The notes below the pieces were generated by a model, which searched no databases, had not been told where the DNA came from, and saw only the letters and a list, made by a program, of their open reading frames with translations. Both the position numbers and the translations under genes were made by a program. Positions 1-6,234 of a stretch of 6,440 nucleotides of DNA are shown in pieces (the first letter of the stretch is position 1; each line of letters opens with the position of its first letter). The stretch comes from Lysobacterales bacterium UBA5700 (GTDB lineage Bacteria > Pseudomonadota > Gammaproteobacteria > Xanthomonadales > Xanthomonadaceae). Where the stretch lies: positions 1-6,440 of the forward strand of contig DIHI01000048.1 in the NCBI GenBank assembly GCA_002420085.1, read 5' to 3'.

Positions 1-3000
1 CCATCGGCCAGGGCACGGGCGGCCGGGGTGGCGCCGGTGCGGGTCAATCGGACCGGCACCTCCGCGACCCGTGCGCCAGACCGGGCCGAAAGCAGCAGAT
101 AGCCGACCCGGGTTTCTCCGGGCAGGAAGGTCGGATCGTTCCAGGCCATGCGCAGCGTGAACGGTGCCTGCGACGCGACCGTGCCCGGACCGGTGAACAC
201 CAGGCGACTTTGGCTGTCCGGCTCCAGTGCGACCAGGACCGAGTCGGACTGCACCGCATCCTCACCCGTGACACTGGCGGTGAAGCTTTGGAGCAGGATC
301 CAGATATCACGCGGACCGGCGCCCGGGGCCTGGACAATCTCGACCTCGCAACGCTCGTCCGCCGCCGGGTCGATCGAGAAACACAGTTCCTCGTCTTCCT
401 CGGCCACCCCGTTCTGGTTGATGTCCTCTCCGACGTAGAGGTCGATATCGACGGCGGTGGCCGAACCGCTGGTCACGGTCAACCGCCAGCGCACCGTGGC
501 AGTGCCCTGGTTGGCCGGAATTTCCAGGAGGCGAACCGCCGTCCCCTCAGCATCATCGTAAGGATCGCTGGTCGGGTCTTCGCTCAGGCTGACCGTGCTG
601 GACACCGGCGCGACCAGGCTGGTCGCCTCGAAGCGCGCGCTCGGCAGGCTGATCAGCCCGGACAAGTTGACATCGCTCGACCCGGCATCGGACACGACGG
701 TCCGAACGATCTCGGCCGGGGTCGCGCCGGCAGTCAAGAACACCGCAACCGGCAGCACCGTATCCGGTACACCGTCGTTGCCGAGATTGCGCAGTCGAAC
801 CCGGCCGAACTGCCAGCGCCCCGCCAGAGTCGGATCGGTCAGGGTGAAGGTGAAGCTCAGATCGCGGGCCGCGCCATTGGCGAGAGTGAACTGATCACCA
901 TTGCTGGTCAGAACCAGACCATTCGGCAGTTCCGGCACGATCTGCCAAGCGCCACCCCCTCGGGCATCGACCACCCGACGGTTGATCTGACAGGTCTCGA
1001 AACAGTTGTCGTGGACCAGCGAGGGCAGATTGAGATTACGCGGCTGGCCGCCAGCGGCTGGATTGGCCGTGGAAAAGCTCGGGAAACCGGCCACCGCAGA
1101 CGGGAAATTCAGTCCGGCACGGACTGCCCGACCGATGTCGATGACCCCGGCGCCCTGATCGAAACCATCAGCAGGGGTGACGCCATCCTCTCGCAGTGCG
1201 CTCGGCCGGGCACTGGTGGTCAGGGCGGTGATCACCTGGTCGGCTCGCCAGGCCGGCGAGCGGCCAGCGTTGCGCGATGCGCCGAGCAGCAGGGCGGCGG
1301 CACCGGCGACGTGCGGGCTCGCCATCGAAGTGCCGGACAGGAAACCGACATCATTGCCGGACTCGATGGCGGCCAGGATCGAAACCCCAGGGGCAGTGAC
1401 ATCCGGTTTCAGCACGCCGGTCAGATCGATCGTCCCACCACCCGGATTCGGCCCGCGACCGCTGAAGGAGGCCAGGACATCGGCGGCATCGGGCGAATCG
1501 ATGATCGCCGCTGCGCTCAGGAAACCGATGTGCCCGGAGCCGGTCGCCAACCATTGCAGCAGTTTCTGGCCGCTGGCGAACGACAGGTGGGTGCTCGGGA
1601 TGCTGTGCGGATCGGCGACGATGCTGGCGCCCTCGACGGCCTGGTTGATCAGCACCATGGCCGAGCCGCCAGCCCGGCGGACGTTGTCGCTCTTGGCGAT
1701 CCGGGCATGGGTGCCACGCAGACAGGTGATGATCCGACCGCCGGCAAACCGGTTCGGCTCGGTCGGCCAGGGGTTGGTGCTGCCATCGGGATTGCCAGCC
1801 GCATCCAGTCCCAGGCCATCGCCGACCCCACACAGCGGGTGGTTGGGATCGCGGTCGAACAGCAGGAACTCGGTTGCAGCGGTGGTCTGGCTGGCCCCGA
1901 ACAGCACACCACCATCCGGCGGGGGCGTGTTGCCACCGGACAGGGTCAGACGATTGCCCTCCACTCGGGTGTGGGTAGCCGCCGCTGCGGTGATGACCCA
2001 GGGCGAATTGCCCGGTGAAGTGATCGAGGCCGCACCGGGGCCATCATTACCGGCCGCGACCACCACCACCACCCCGGCCTCGCGGGCATTGCGCATGGCC
2101 ACCGCATCGGCCGATGTCCACGGGCTGCGGGCATCGCCGCCGATCGAGTAATTGATGACATCGACGCCGTCGGCGACCGCCCGATTCAGTGCATCGACCA
2201 GCCAGACACCCCGACATTCGCTGACCCCTTCGCAGGCTTTATAGGTGATCAGATTGGCGCGTGGGGCAACGCCCGACAAGGTCCGAGCGGAACCGTTCAG
2301 GTTGACCGAGATCGGATTGCCGACCGCCGTGCTGGCAACGTGCGAGCCGTGGCCATCCAGATCCAGGCCGTCGTTCGGTTCAGCATCGCCTTCACCGGTG
2401 GTGAAGTCGTAGATGCCGATCAGCTTGTTGTTGCAGACCGCCTGGCTGGAGGCACACAGGCCGAGAAACTGGCCGCGCGGATTGCTGTGGGTAAAGTTGC
2501 CCGCCGTCGCAGCGAACGAAACATGGCTGGCATTGACGCCGGTATCGATGACCCCGACGATCACCCGCTCACCACGCGACTGCATGCCGGAGATACCGTT
2601 CCACACGGTTGGCGCCTGGATCCAGGCCGGACCGGCATCGGTATGGACCCGATCGACCCAATCGGCAGTCACCGACACCACCCCCGGGCTGCCGACCAGG
2701 GCCGCCGCCTCGTCCGGTCGCAGGCGCAGCACCACACCATTGACCGCGACATCGAAGATCCGCTCCGGCTGCAACAGCCGACCGACTCGGCTGCTGGCGG
2801 CGGTCAGGTGATCGGCCCGGCGCGCCTGGAGATGACTGCGATAGGCGCGACTTTCCGGGGCATCGAGATCGAGCTTGCGACCGGTCACCGCCGGACTGGT
2901 CGCCGCCAGCGGCTTGCCGGCACGACCACCTGCGGCGAGCGCATCGCTGCCGCCGCGATAACTGGCCAAGGGTTCATCGGCGAACAGCACGATGTAGGCG

Positions 3001-3140
3001 CGTTCGACACTGGCGGCGGGGCTTTCCGCCGTCAACTTGCCGGCAATCGCCTCGACCGGAGCAGCGGCGAGCGGCGAGAACACGGCCATCGAGGCTGCCA
3101 GTGCGGCAACCGTTGCAGAGTACAGGCGAGTGCGAATCAT
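1..3140 (-). CDS. Secreted subtilisin-family (S8) serine protease with PA domain; C-terminus beyond window edge
   Basis: Secreted or surface serine endopeptidase, probably made as a self-processing precursor. I translated the minus strand from the ATG at 3140 and found no stop in 1046 codons. Residues 1 to about 26 form a signal peptide (Arg3, Arg5, hydrophobic core, LAA/AP). Residues about 48-160 look like an I9 inhibitor propeptide (AYIVLFADEP ... GVVSVTADW). The catalytic domain spans about 175-680: Asp199 in VIVGVIDTGV, His264 in DGHGSHVAS, oxyanion Asn365 in AAGNDGP, Ser605 in SGTSMASPHVAG. A PA domain (about 400-533) lies between His and Ser. The segments CNNKLIGIYDF, FSGRGPNP and LKPDVTAPG recall plant subtilases and related bacterial S8A enzymes. 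After 690 comes a fibronectin-like region (LNLPSLV, Cys713/Cys717), then a beta-rich module with a DINQNGVAEEDE loop (906-917). The start at 3140 is preferred over the in-frame ATG at 3176, which has no ribosome site and would precede the signal peptide. The substrate is unknown. It is divergent from the ccm operon with no obvious functional link. Confidence 0.95.
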   Translation of the reverse strand, partial: MIRTRLYSATVAALAASMAVFSPLAAAPVEAIAGKLTAESPAASVERAYIVLFADEPLASYRGGSDALAAGGRAGKPLAATSPAVTGRKLDLDAPESRAYRSHLQARRADHLTAASSRVGRLLQPERIFDVAVNGVVLRLRPDEAAALVGSPGVVSVTADWVDRVHTDAGPAWIQAPTVWNGISGMQSRGERVIVGVIDTGVNASHVSFAATAGNFTHSNPRGQFLGLCASSQAVCNNKLIGIYDFTTGEGDAEPNDGLDLDGHGSHVASTAVGNPISVNLNGSARTLSGVAPRANLITYKACEGVSECRGVWLVDALNRAVADGVDVINYSIGGDARSPWTSADAVAMRNAREAGVVVVVAAGNDGPGAASITSPGNSPWVITAAAATHTRVEGNRLTLSGGNTPPPDGGVLFGASQTTAATEFLLFDRDPNHPLCGVGDGLGLDAAGNPDGSTNPWPTEPNRFAGGRIITCLRGTHARIAKSDNVRRAGGSAMVLINQAVEGASIVADPHSIPSTHLSFASGQKLLQWLATGSGHIGFLSAAAIIDSPDAADVLASFSGRGPNPGGGTIDLTGVLKPDVTAPGVSILAAIESGNDVGFLSGTSMASPHVAGAAALLLGASRNAGRSPAWRADQVITALTTSARPSALREDGVTPADGFDQGAGVIDIGRAVRAGLNFPSAVAGFPSFSTANPAAGGQPRNLNLPSLVHDNCFETCQINRRVVDARGGGAWQIVPELPNGLVLTSNGDQFTLANGAARDLSFTFTLTDPTLAGRWQFGRVRLRNLGNDGVPDTVLPVAVFLTAGATPAEIVRTVVSDAGSSDVNLSGLISLPSARFEATSLVAPVSSTVSLSEDPTSDPYDDAEGTAVRLLEIPANQGTATVRWRLTVTSGSATAVDIDLYVGEDINQNGVAEEDEELCFSIDPAADERCEVEIVQAPGAGPRDIWILLQSFTASVTGEDAVQSDSVLVALEPDSQSRLVFTGPGTVASQAPFTLRMAWNDPTFLPGETRVGYLLLSARSGARVAEVPVRLTRTGATPAARALAD

Positions 3141-3150
3141 CGGGAGTGTG

Positions 3151-3157
3151 CCTTCTC
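3151..3157 (-). promoter_or_regulatory. Ribosome binding site of the S8 protease gene
   Basis: On the minus strand GAGAAGG lies 10 nt before the ATG at 3140. The spacing is slightly long but it is the only purine-rich Shine-Dalgarno-like stretch nearby. It favours 3140 over the in-frame ATG at 3176. I could not find a convincing sigma-70 promoter for this gene in the remaining intergenic sequence. Confidence 0.5.
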
Positions 3158-3293
3158 GGGTGTCTGGAGCGCACATCGAGACATGCGCTGGCGGGTAGCA
3201 GGTGGCGCGCGGGCCGCCGGCAGGATGCATGGACCGGCAGGACGGCAACCAGCACTTAATCCGTATGCCAGTGAAGCCGTGATGAACACGACG

Positions 3294-3324
3294 ACCGGCG
3301 TCTAAACGCCGACCATCGGCCGGT
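3294..3324. repeat. Overlapping inverted repeats (alternative hairpins) upstream of the ccmA promoter
   Basis: Three competing inverted repeats share this stretch. CGGCGT (3296-3301) pairs with ACGCCG (3306-3311) across a CTAA loop. GCCGA (3308-3312) pairs with TCGGC (3316-3320) across 3 nt. ACCGGC (3294-3299) pairs with GCCGGT (3319-3324) around the others. They end one base before the FNR-like box. There is no strong U-run on either strand, so a standard terminator is unlikely. It could be a protein-binding site or an RNA structure in the leader of the divergent protease transcript, or chance in GC-rich DNA. Confidence 0.4.
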
Positions 3325-3338
3325 TTGATGCAAATCAT
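3325..3338 (+). promoter_or_regulatory. Putative FNR/Anr-type binding site upstream of ccmA
   Basis: TTGATGCAAATCAT matches the FNR/Anr consensus TTGAT-N4-ATCAA at 9 of 10 conserved positions; only the last base differs. The centre falls between 3331 and 3332. That is exactly 41.5 bp upstream of 3373, the activating (class II) position, if transcription starts at 3373. Oxygen-dependent FNR-family control of cytochrome c maturation is known in other proteobacteria, for example the E. coli nap-ccm region, so the location makes biological sense. The site could instead belong to another CRP/FNR-family regulator such as Dnr. It also lies 185 bp upstream of the divergent protease start. Confidence 0.65.
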
Positions 3339-3361
3339 AGACACGTGCAGCCAACGCTGGC

Positions 3362-3367
3362 TAGCAT
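3362..3367 (+). promoter_or_regulatory. Candidate -10 element of the ccm operon promoter
   Basis: TAGCAT shares 4 of 6 bases with TATAAT, including the key TA at positions 1-2 and the final T. It lies 23 bp beyond the end of the FNR-like box. As in class II FNR-activated promoters, no good -35 hexamer is seen besides the box itself. It predicts a start of transcription at 3373 or 3374, that is, on the ccmA start codon. Confidence 0.45.
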
Positions 3368-3372
3368 GCCGC

Positions 3373-4113
3373 ATGTCATCACCGATGGTCGCCACCACAC
3401 CGACTGCCCCGCCAGCCCCCCTGTTGATCGCCCGTGGCCTGGGCTTCGAGCGCAACGAAGAGCCCGTGTTCGGCCCGCTCGACTTCGAGGTCGATGCTGG
3501 CGAAGCCCTGCTGGTCAGCGGCGGCAACGGCAGTGGCAAGACCACCCTGCTGCGGGTGCTGGCCGGCCTGCTCGGCCTGTCCACGGGCGAGATACGGCTG
3601 CACGGCCAGGCTTGCCGGCACGGCACACTGACCGAACGAACCGCCTTCCTCGGCCATCTGCACGGCCACAAGGCCGACCTCACCGTCAGCGAGAATCTGA
3701 TCTTCACGGTCGGACTCGCTGGCCAGCGCCGGGGCAGCCTGATCGACGGCGCCCTGGCCGGGGTCGGACTGGACGGCTATCAGGACACCGCCGCCGGCAA
3801 ACTCTCGGCCGGTCAGAAAAAACGCCTGGCCCTGGCGCGACTGCTGCTGGTGCCGACCACCCTCTGGCTGCTTGATGAGCCCTATGCCAACCTCGACCTG
3901 GAAGGTATCGACCTGGTCAATCGTCTGATCCAGCGACATACCCGCGAGGGTGGCGCCGTCCTGGTGACCTCGCACGGCGCCTACGCCGAACCGCCGGTGC
4001 GCACCCGCCACCTGGCACTGGGCGAACGCCGCCGCCGGATCGACCCGCCCGATGCTCGCCTCGGAGCCCGCCTCGGAGATCGGGCCAACGACCGGACATC
4101 CGACCATGGCTGA
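3373..4113 (+). CDS. ccmA: CcmA, ATP-binding subunit of the haem-handling ABC transporter for cytochrome c maturation
   Basis: Cytoplasmic ATPase that works with CcmB. ATP hydrolysis drives release of holo-CcmE from the CcmC-CcmD complex. Counted from the ATG at 3373 it has 246 residues: Walker [10 protein letters not shown] (49-57), ABC signature LSAGQ (144-148), Walker B LWLLDEP (164-170) with Glu169, D-loop ANLD, and switch His201 in VTSHG. The [10 protein letters not shown] stretch at the Q-loop position is typical of CcmA. The frame stays open upstream to a TTG at 3325 and an ATG at 3328, but these lie inside the FNR-like box, lack a ribosome site and would add a non-conserved segment. 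I therefore chose 3373; ATG 3385 is an alternative. There is no Shine-Dalgarno, which fits a leaderless message. It carries about 16 residues before the conserved fold and a basic C-terminal tail of about 27 residues, so it is longer than E. coli CcmA (about 207). Its end overlaps ccmB by 8 nt. Confidence 0.95.
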   Translation: MSSPMVATTPTAPPAPLLIARGLGFERNEEPVFGPLDFEVDAGEALLVSGGNGSGKTTLLRVLAGLLGLSTGEIRLHGQACRHGTLTERTAFLGHLHGHKADLTVSENLIFTVGLAGQRRGSLIDGALAGVGLDGYQDTAAGKLSAGQKKRLALARLLLVPTTLWLLDEPYANLDLEGIDLVNRLIQRHTREGGAVLVTSHGAYAEPPVRTRHLALGERRRRIDPPDARLGARLGDRANDRTSDHG

Positions 4114-4789
4114 GCCGAGCCTGACCCGCGCCGCACGGGCCATGCTGGTCCGTGACCTGAAACTGGTCTGGCGCCGACGCGGTGACGCAGCCCAACCGAT
4201 GCTGTTTGCCGTGCTGGTGGTCAGCCTGTTCCCGCTGGCGCTGGGCAATCGCCCGGAACTGCTGGCCGGCATGGCGGCCGGCGTGCTGTGGGTGGCCCTG
4301 CTGTTGGCCAGCCTGCTGACCCTCGACCGACTGTTTCGTGGCGACGCCGAGGACGGCAGCCTGGAACAGATGCTGTTGGCACCGGTGCCGCTGGCCTGGC
4401 TGATCGCGATCCGCATCCTGGTCCACTGGCTGACCACCGCCCTGCCCCTGATCGCGATCGTGCCCCTGCTGGCACAGTTGATCCACCTGCCGTCGCACCT
4501 GCTCGGCATCCTGTTGCTGACCCTGCTGGTCGGCACCCCGCTGCTCAGTCTGGTCGGCGCCGTGGTCGCAGCGCTCACGGTCGGCATGCGCTCCTCTGGT
4601 ATGCTTCTTGGCCTGCTGGCCCTGCCGCTACACGTGCCGGTGCTGGTATTCGGTGCCGGTATCGTGACGGCCGCCGAGCAGGGCCTGCCGTGGCAGGGAG
4701 CATTGCTGTTGATGGCCGCCGGCCTGGTTCTGAGCCTGGTATTGGCGCCATTGGCGGCCGCGACCGCCGTCCGCATCGCACTGACCTGA
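4106..4789 (+). CDS. ccmB: CcmB, membrane subunit of the cytochrome c maturation ABC transporter
   Basis: Inner-membrane partner of CcmA. The CcmAB pair with CcmC frees haem-loaded CcmE for delivery to CcmF. The product has 227 residues, close to E. coli CcmB (220), and about six hydrophobic spans. Family-typical stretches are LFPLALG (41-47), the cytoplasmic loop [19 protein letters not shown] (73-91), HWLTTALPL (107-115), [12 protein letters not shown] (141-152), ALTVGMR (156-162) and the C-terminal AATAVRIAL. The start at 4106 gives a normal N-terminus ([20 protein letters not shown]) and overlaps the ccmA stop as ATGGCTGA, which suggests translational coupling. An in-frame ATG at 4052 would add 18 residues lying wholly within the ccmA tail and is less likely. 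No strong ribosome site precedes either start. Confidence 0.95.
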   Translation: MAEPSLTRAARAMLVRDLKLVWRRRGDAAQPMLFAVLVVSLFPLALGNRPELLAGMAAGVLWVALLLASLLTLDRLFRGDAEDGSLEQMLLAPVPLAWLIAIRILVHWLTTALPLIAIVPLLAQLIHLPSHLLGILLLTLLVGTPLLSLVGAVVAALTVGMRSSGMLLGLLALPLHVPVLVFGAGIVTAAEQGLPWQGALLLMAAGLVLSLVLAPLAAATAVRIALT

Positions 4790-4814
4790 CTACCCGAGAC
4801 CACCGCGAGCGCGC

Positions 4815-5570
4815 ATGAATCCGATCGTCCGCTGGTTCCACCAACTCGGATCGCCACCGTACTTCTTCCGCTTCGCCGGAACCTGGATCCCGTGGCTATG
4901 GGCACTGGCCGCGCTCGGCCTGATCTGGGGCCTGTGGCTGGCGCTCTATCAGGCCCCGGCCGATTATCAGCAGGGCGACAGCGCACGCATCCTCTATCTG
5001 CATGTGCCGAGCGCCTGGATGAGCCTGTTCGTCTATGCCCTGATGGCCTTCTACGCCGCCATTGCCCTGATCTGGCGAATCAAACTGTGTGAGGCCCTGG
5101 CGATGGCCTGCGCGCCGATCGGCGCCGCCTTCACGGTGATCACCCTGGCCACCGGCTCGATCTGGGGTCGGCCGATGTGGGGCACCTGGTGGGAATGGGA
5201 TCCGCGCCTGACCTCGGAACTGATCCTGCTGTTCCTTTACCTCGGTGTGATCGGCCTGAACGCCGCCATCGAAGAACGGCGCACCGCCGCCCGCGCGGCC
5301 GGCTTCCTGGCGATCGTCGGAGTGGCCATCCTGCCGATCATCCGTTACTCGGTGGAATGGTGGAACTCCCTGCATCAGGGCGCCACCGTCAAGGTCTTCG
5401 GCGAATCCAGCCTCGACCCGAGCATGGTGCTGCCACTGGTGGTGATGGTGATCGCGACCAAGTTCTGGTTCCTGGCTTCCCTGCTGCAACGCGCCCGCCT
5501 GGACATGCTGGCACGCGAAGCCGGCAAGGAGTGGGCACGGGCATTGGCCATCCCCCGGGAGCCGGCATGA
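4815..5570 (+). CDS. ccmC: CcmC, haem-binding WWD-family membrane protein that loads haem onto CcmE
   Basis: Six-span inner-membrane protein of the haem-handling (WWD) family. It presents haem on the periplasmic face and promotes its covalent attachment to CcmE. At 251 residues it matches the family (E. coli 245). The tryptophan-rich WWD motif WGTWWEWDP sits at 122-130. The two expected axial haem ligands are present, His63 in LYLHVPSAWMS and His187 in EWWNSLHQG, corresponding to E. coli His60 and His184. Hydrophobic spans occur near 25-45, 68-88, 98-115, 132-152, 160-177 and 203-224. It begins 25 nt after ccmB, the only untranslated gap in the operon, with only a weak GCGAG upstream. Its stop overlaps the ccmD start as ATGA. 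Confidence 0.97.
   Translation: MNPIVRWFHQLGSPPYFFRFAGTWIPWLWALAALGLIWGLWLALYQAPADYQQGDSARILYLHVPSAWMSLFVYALMAFYAAIALIWRIKLCEALAMACAPIGAAFTVITLATGSIWGRPMWGTWWEWDPRLTSELILLFLYLGVIGLNAAIEERRTAARAAGFLAIVGVAILPIIRYSVEWWNSLHQGATVKVFGESSLDPSMVLPLVVMVIATKFWFLASLLQRARLDMLAREAGKEWARALAIPREPA
5558..5561 (+). promoter_or_regulatory. Ribosome binding site of ccmD
   Basis: GGAG lies 5 nt before the ATG at 5567, inside the last codons of ccmC. It is the clearest Shine-Dalgarno sequence in the operon. It fixes the start of this small gene, whose frame is otherwise open far upstream inside ccmC. Confidence 0.6.
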
Positions 5571-5752
5571 ACCTGCTGCCCGAACTGACCTATGCCCCCT
5601 ACGTCTGGGGTGCCCTGGCCGTGTTCCTCGTGGTACTGGCCTGGGATGCCGTGACGCCCTGGCTGCGACTGCGCCGACTGCGCCGCGAGATCGCACTGCG
5701 CGCACGCCGCGAGGCCGCCCGTTCCCGTCCCGAAACCACGTCCGCACCATGA
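5567..5752 (+). CDS. ccmD: CcmD, small membrane protein of the CcmC-CcmE haem transfer complex
   Basis: Small single-span inner-membrane protein that stabilises the CcmABCD complex and is needed for release of holo-CcmE. The 61-residue product (E. coli CcmD is 69) has the usual layout: a short N-terminus ending in YAPYVWGA, a hydrophobic span (about 11-29, VWGALAVFLVVLAWDAV), then a strongly basic cytoplasmic tail (LRLRRLRREIALRARRE). CcmD is poorly conserved, so the call rests on this topology, the length and the position between ccmC and ccmE. The frame is open further upstream inside ccmC, but the ATG at 5567 has a GGAG ribosome site and an ATGA overlap with ccmC. It ends in another ATGA overlap with ccmE. 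Confidence 0.9.
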   Translation: MNLLPELTYAPYVWGALAVFLVVLAWDAVTPWLRLRRLRREIALRARREAARSRPETTSAP

Positions 5753-6234
5753 CCCCGACCCGCCGAAATCGCCTGCTGCTGATCCTCGCCATCACCCTGG
5801 CCGCCGTGATCGCCGCCAGCCTGATCAGTCTGGCGCTGCAACGCAATCTGACCTACCTGTACACCCCGACCCAGGTGCTGTCAGGCGAAGCACCGGGCGA
5901 TGTTCGCTTCCGCCTCGGTGGCGAGGTCTGCACTGGCAGCTTCATTCGCGAGGAAGGCACCCTGCGGGTCAGCTTCGACGTCACCGACCGCGAACGCCAT
6001 CTGCCAGTCCGCTACGAAGGCATCCTGCCCGACCTGTTCCGCGAGGGCCAGAGCATCATCGCCACCGGCGCCATGGTCGGTGACCGCTTCGTGGCCGACA
6101 AGATTCTCGCCAAGCACGACGAGACCTACATGCCCAAGGAAGTCGCCGACGCCATGGCCGCCGCCATGAGCAAACCGCACGGCAGCGGCTGTCGGCCTTC
6201 GACCCGACCGTCCGACGCGATCTCGATCCGATGA
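5749..6234 (+). CDS. ccmE: CcmE, periplasmic haem chaperone
   Basis: Membrane-anchored periplasmic chaperone that binds haem covalently and hands it to CcmF. The 161-residue product has a basic cytoplasmic end (TRRNR), one membrane anchor (about 9-30), and an OB-fold beta-barrel including VRFRLGGEV and GILPDLFREGQSIIATG. The haem-attachment motif is ILAKHDETYMP, with the covalent ligand His123 and the axial Tyr127 (HxxxY), so this is the classic His type, not the Cys-type CcmE of some sulfate reducers and archaea. Two cysteines are unusual: Cys61 in the barrel (GEVCTGSF) and Cys148 in the tail. The last 14 or so residues (after SKPHGSG) look non-conserved, as expected for the flexible tail. 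Start and stop both overlap neighbours as ATGA; no clear ribosome site, so coupling to ccmD is likely. Confidence 0.96.
   Translation: MTPTRRNRLLLILAITLAAVIAASLISLALQRNLTYLYTPTQVLSGEAPGDVRFRLGGEVCTGSFIREEGTLRVSFDVTDRERHLPVRYEGILPDLFREGQSIIATGAMVGDRFVADKILAKHDETYMPKEVADAMAAAMSKPHGSGCRPSTRPSDAISIR

Noticed and set aside
210..2018. Long plus-strand open frame (602 codons) opposite the protease
   Set aside because: It is antisense to a clearly coding S8 protease with intact catalytic motifs. Its translation is low-complexity (rich in Gly, Arg, Asp, Gln) with no recognisable domain, as expected of a shadow frame in GC-rich DNA.
2340..3305. Plus-strand open frame running across the protease N-terminus into the intergenic region
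   Set aside because: It is antisense to the signal peptide and propeptide of the protease, has no ribosome site and no recognisable protein features.
3342..3369. Short palindromes CACGTG, GCTAGC and GCATGC between the FNR-like box and ccmA
   Set aside because: Six-base palindromes are frequent by chance and match no regulator site I can name here.
3325..3372. Upstream TTG (3325) or ATG (3328) as the ccmA start
   Set aside because: Both lie in the FNR-like box, have no ribosome site, and would add a segment ([11 protein letters not shown]) unlike CcmA. The ATG at 3373 fits promoter spacing and family length better.
3379..4986. Long minus-strand open frame (535 codons) opposite ccmA, ccmB and the start of ccmC
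   Set aside because: It spans three genes with strong family matches on the other strand, and its product is biased toward Arg, Ser, Gly and Gln with no domain; GC-driven shadow.
4896..5846. Minus-strand open frame (316 codons) opposite ccmC, ccmD and the start of ccmE
   Set aside because: The sense strand encodes well-matched CcmC, CcmD and CcmE; the antisense product is compositionally biased and unrecognisable.
6180..6234. Possible frameshift at the 3' end of ccmE, because the last residues look unlike the family
   Set aside because: CcmE tails are naturally variable, the haem-binding core is intact, and the stop forms a neat ATGA overlap with ccmF like the other junctions.
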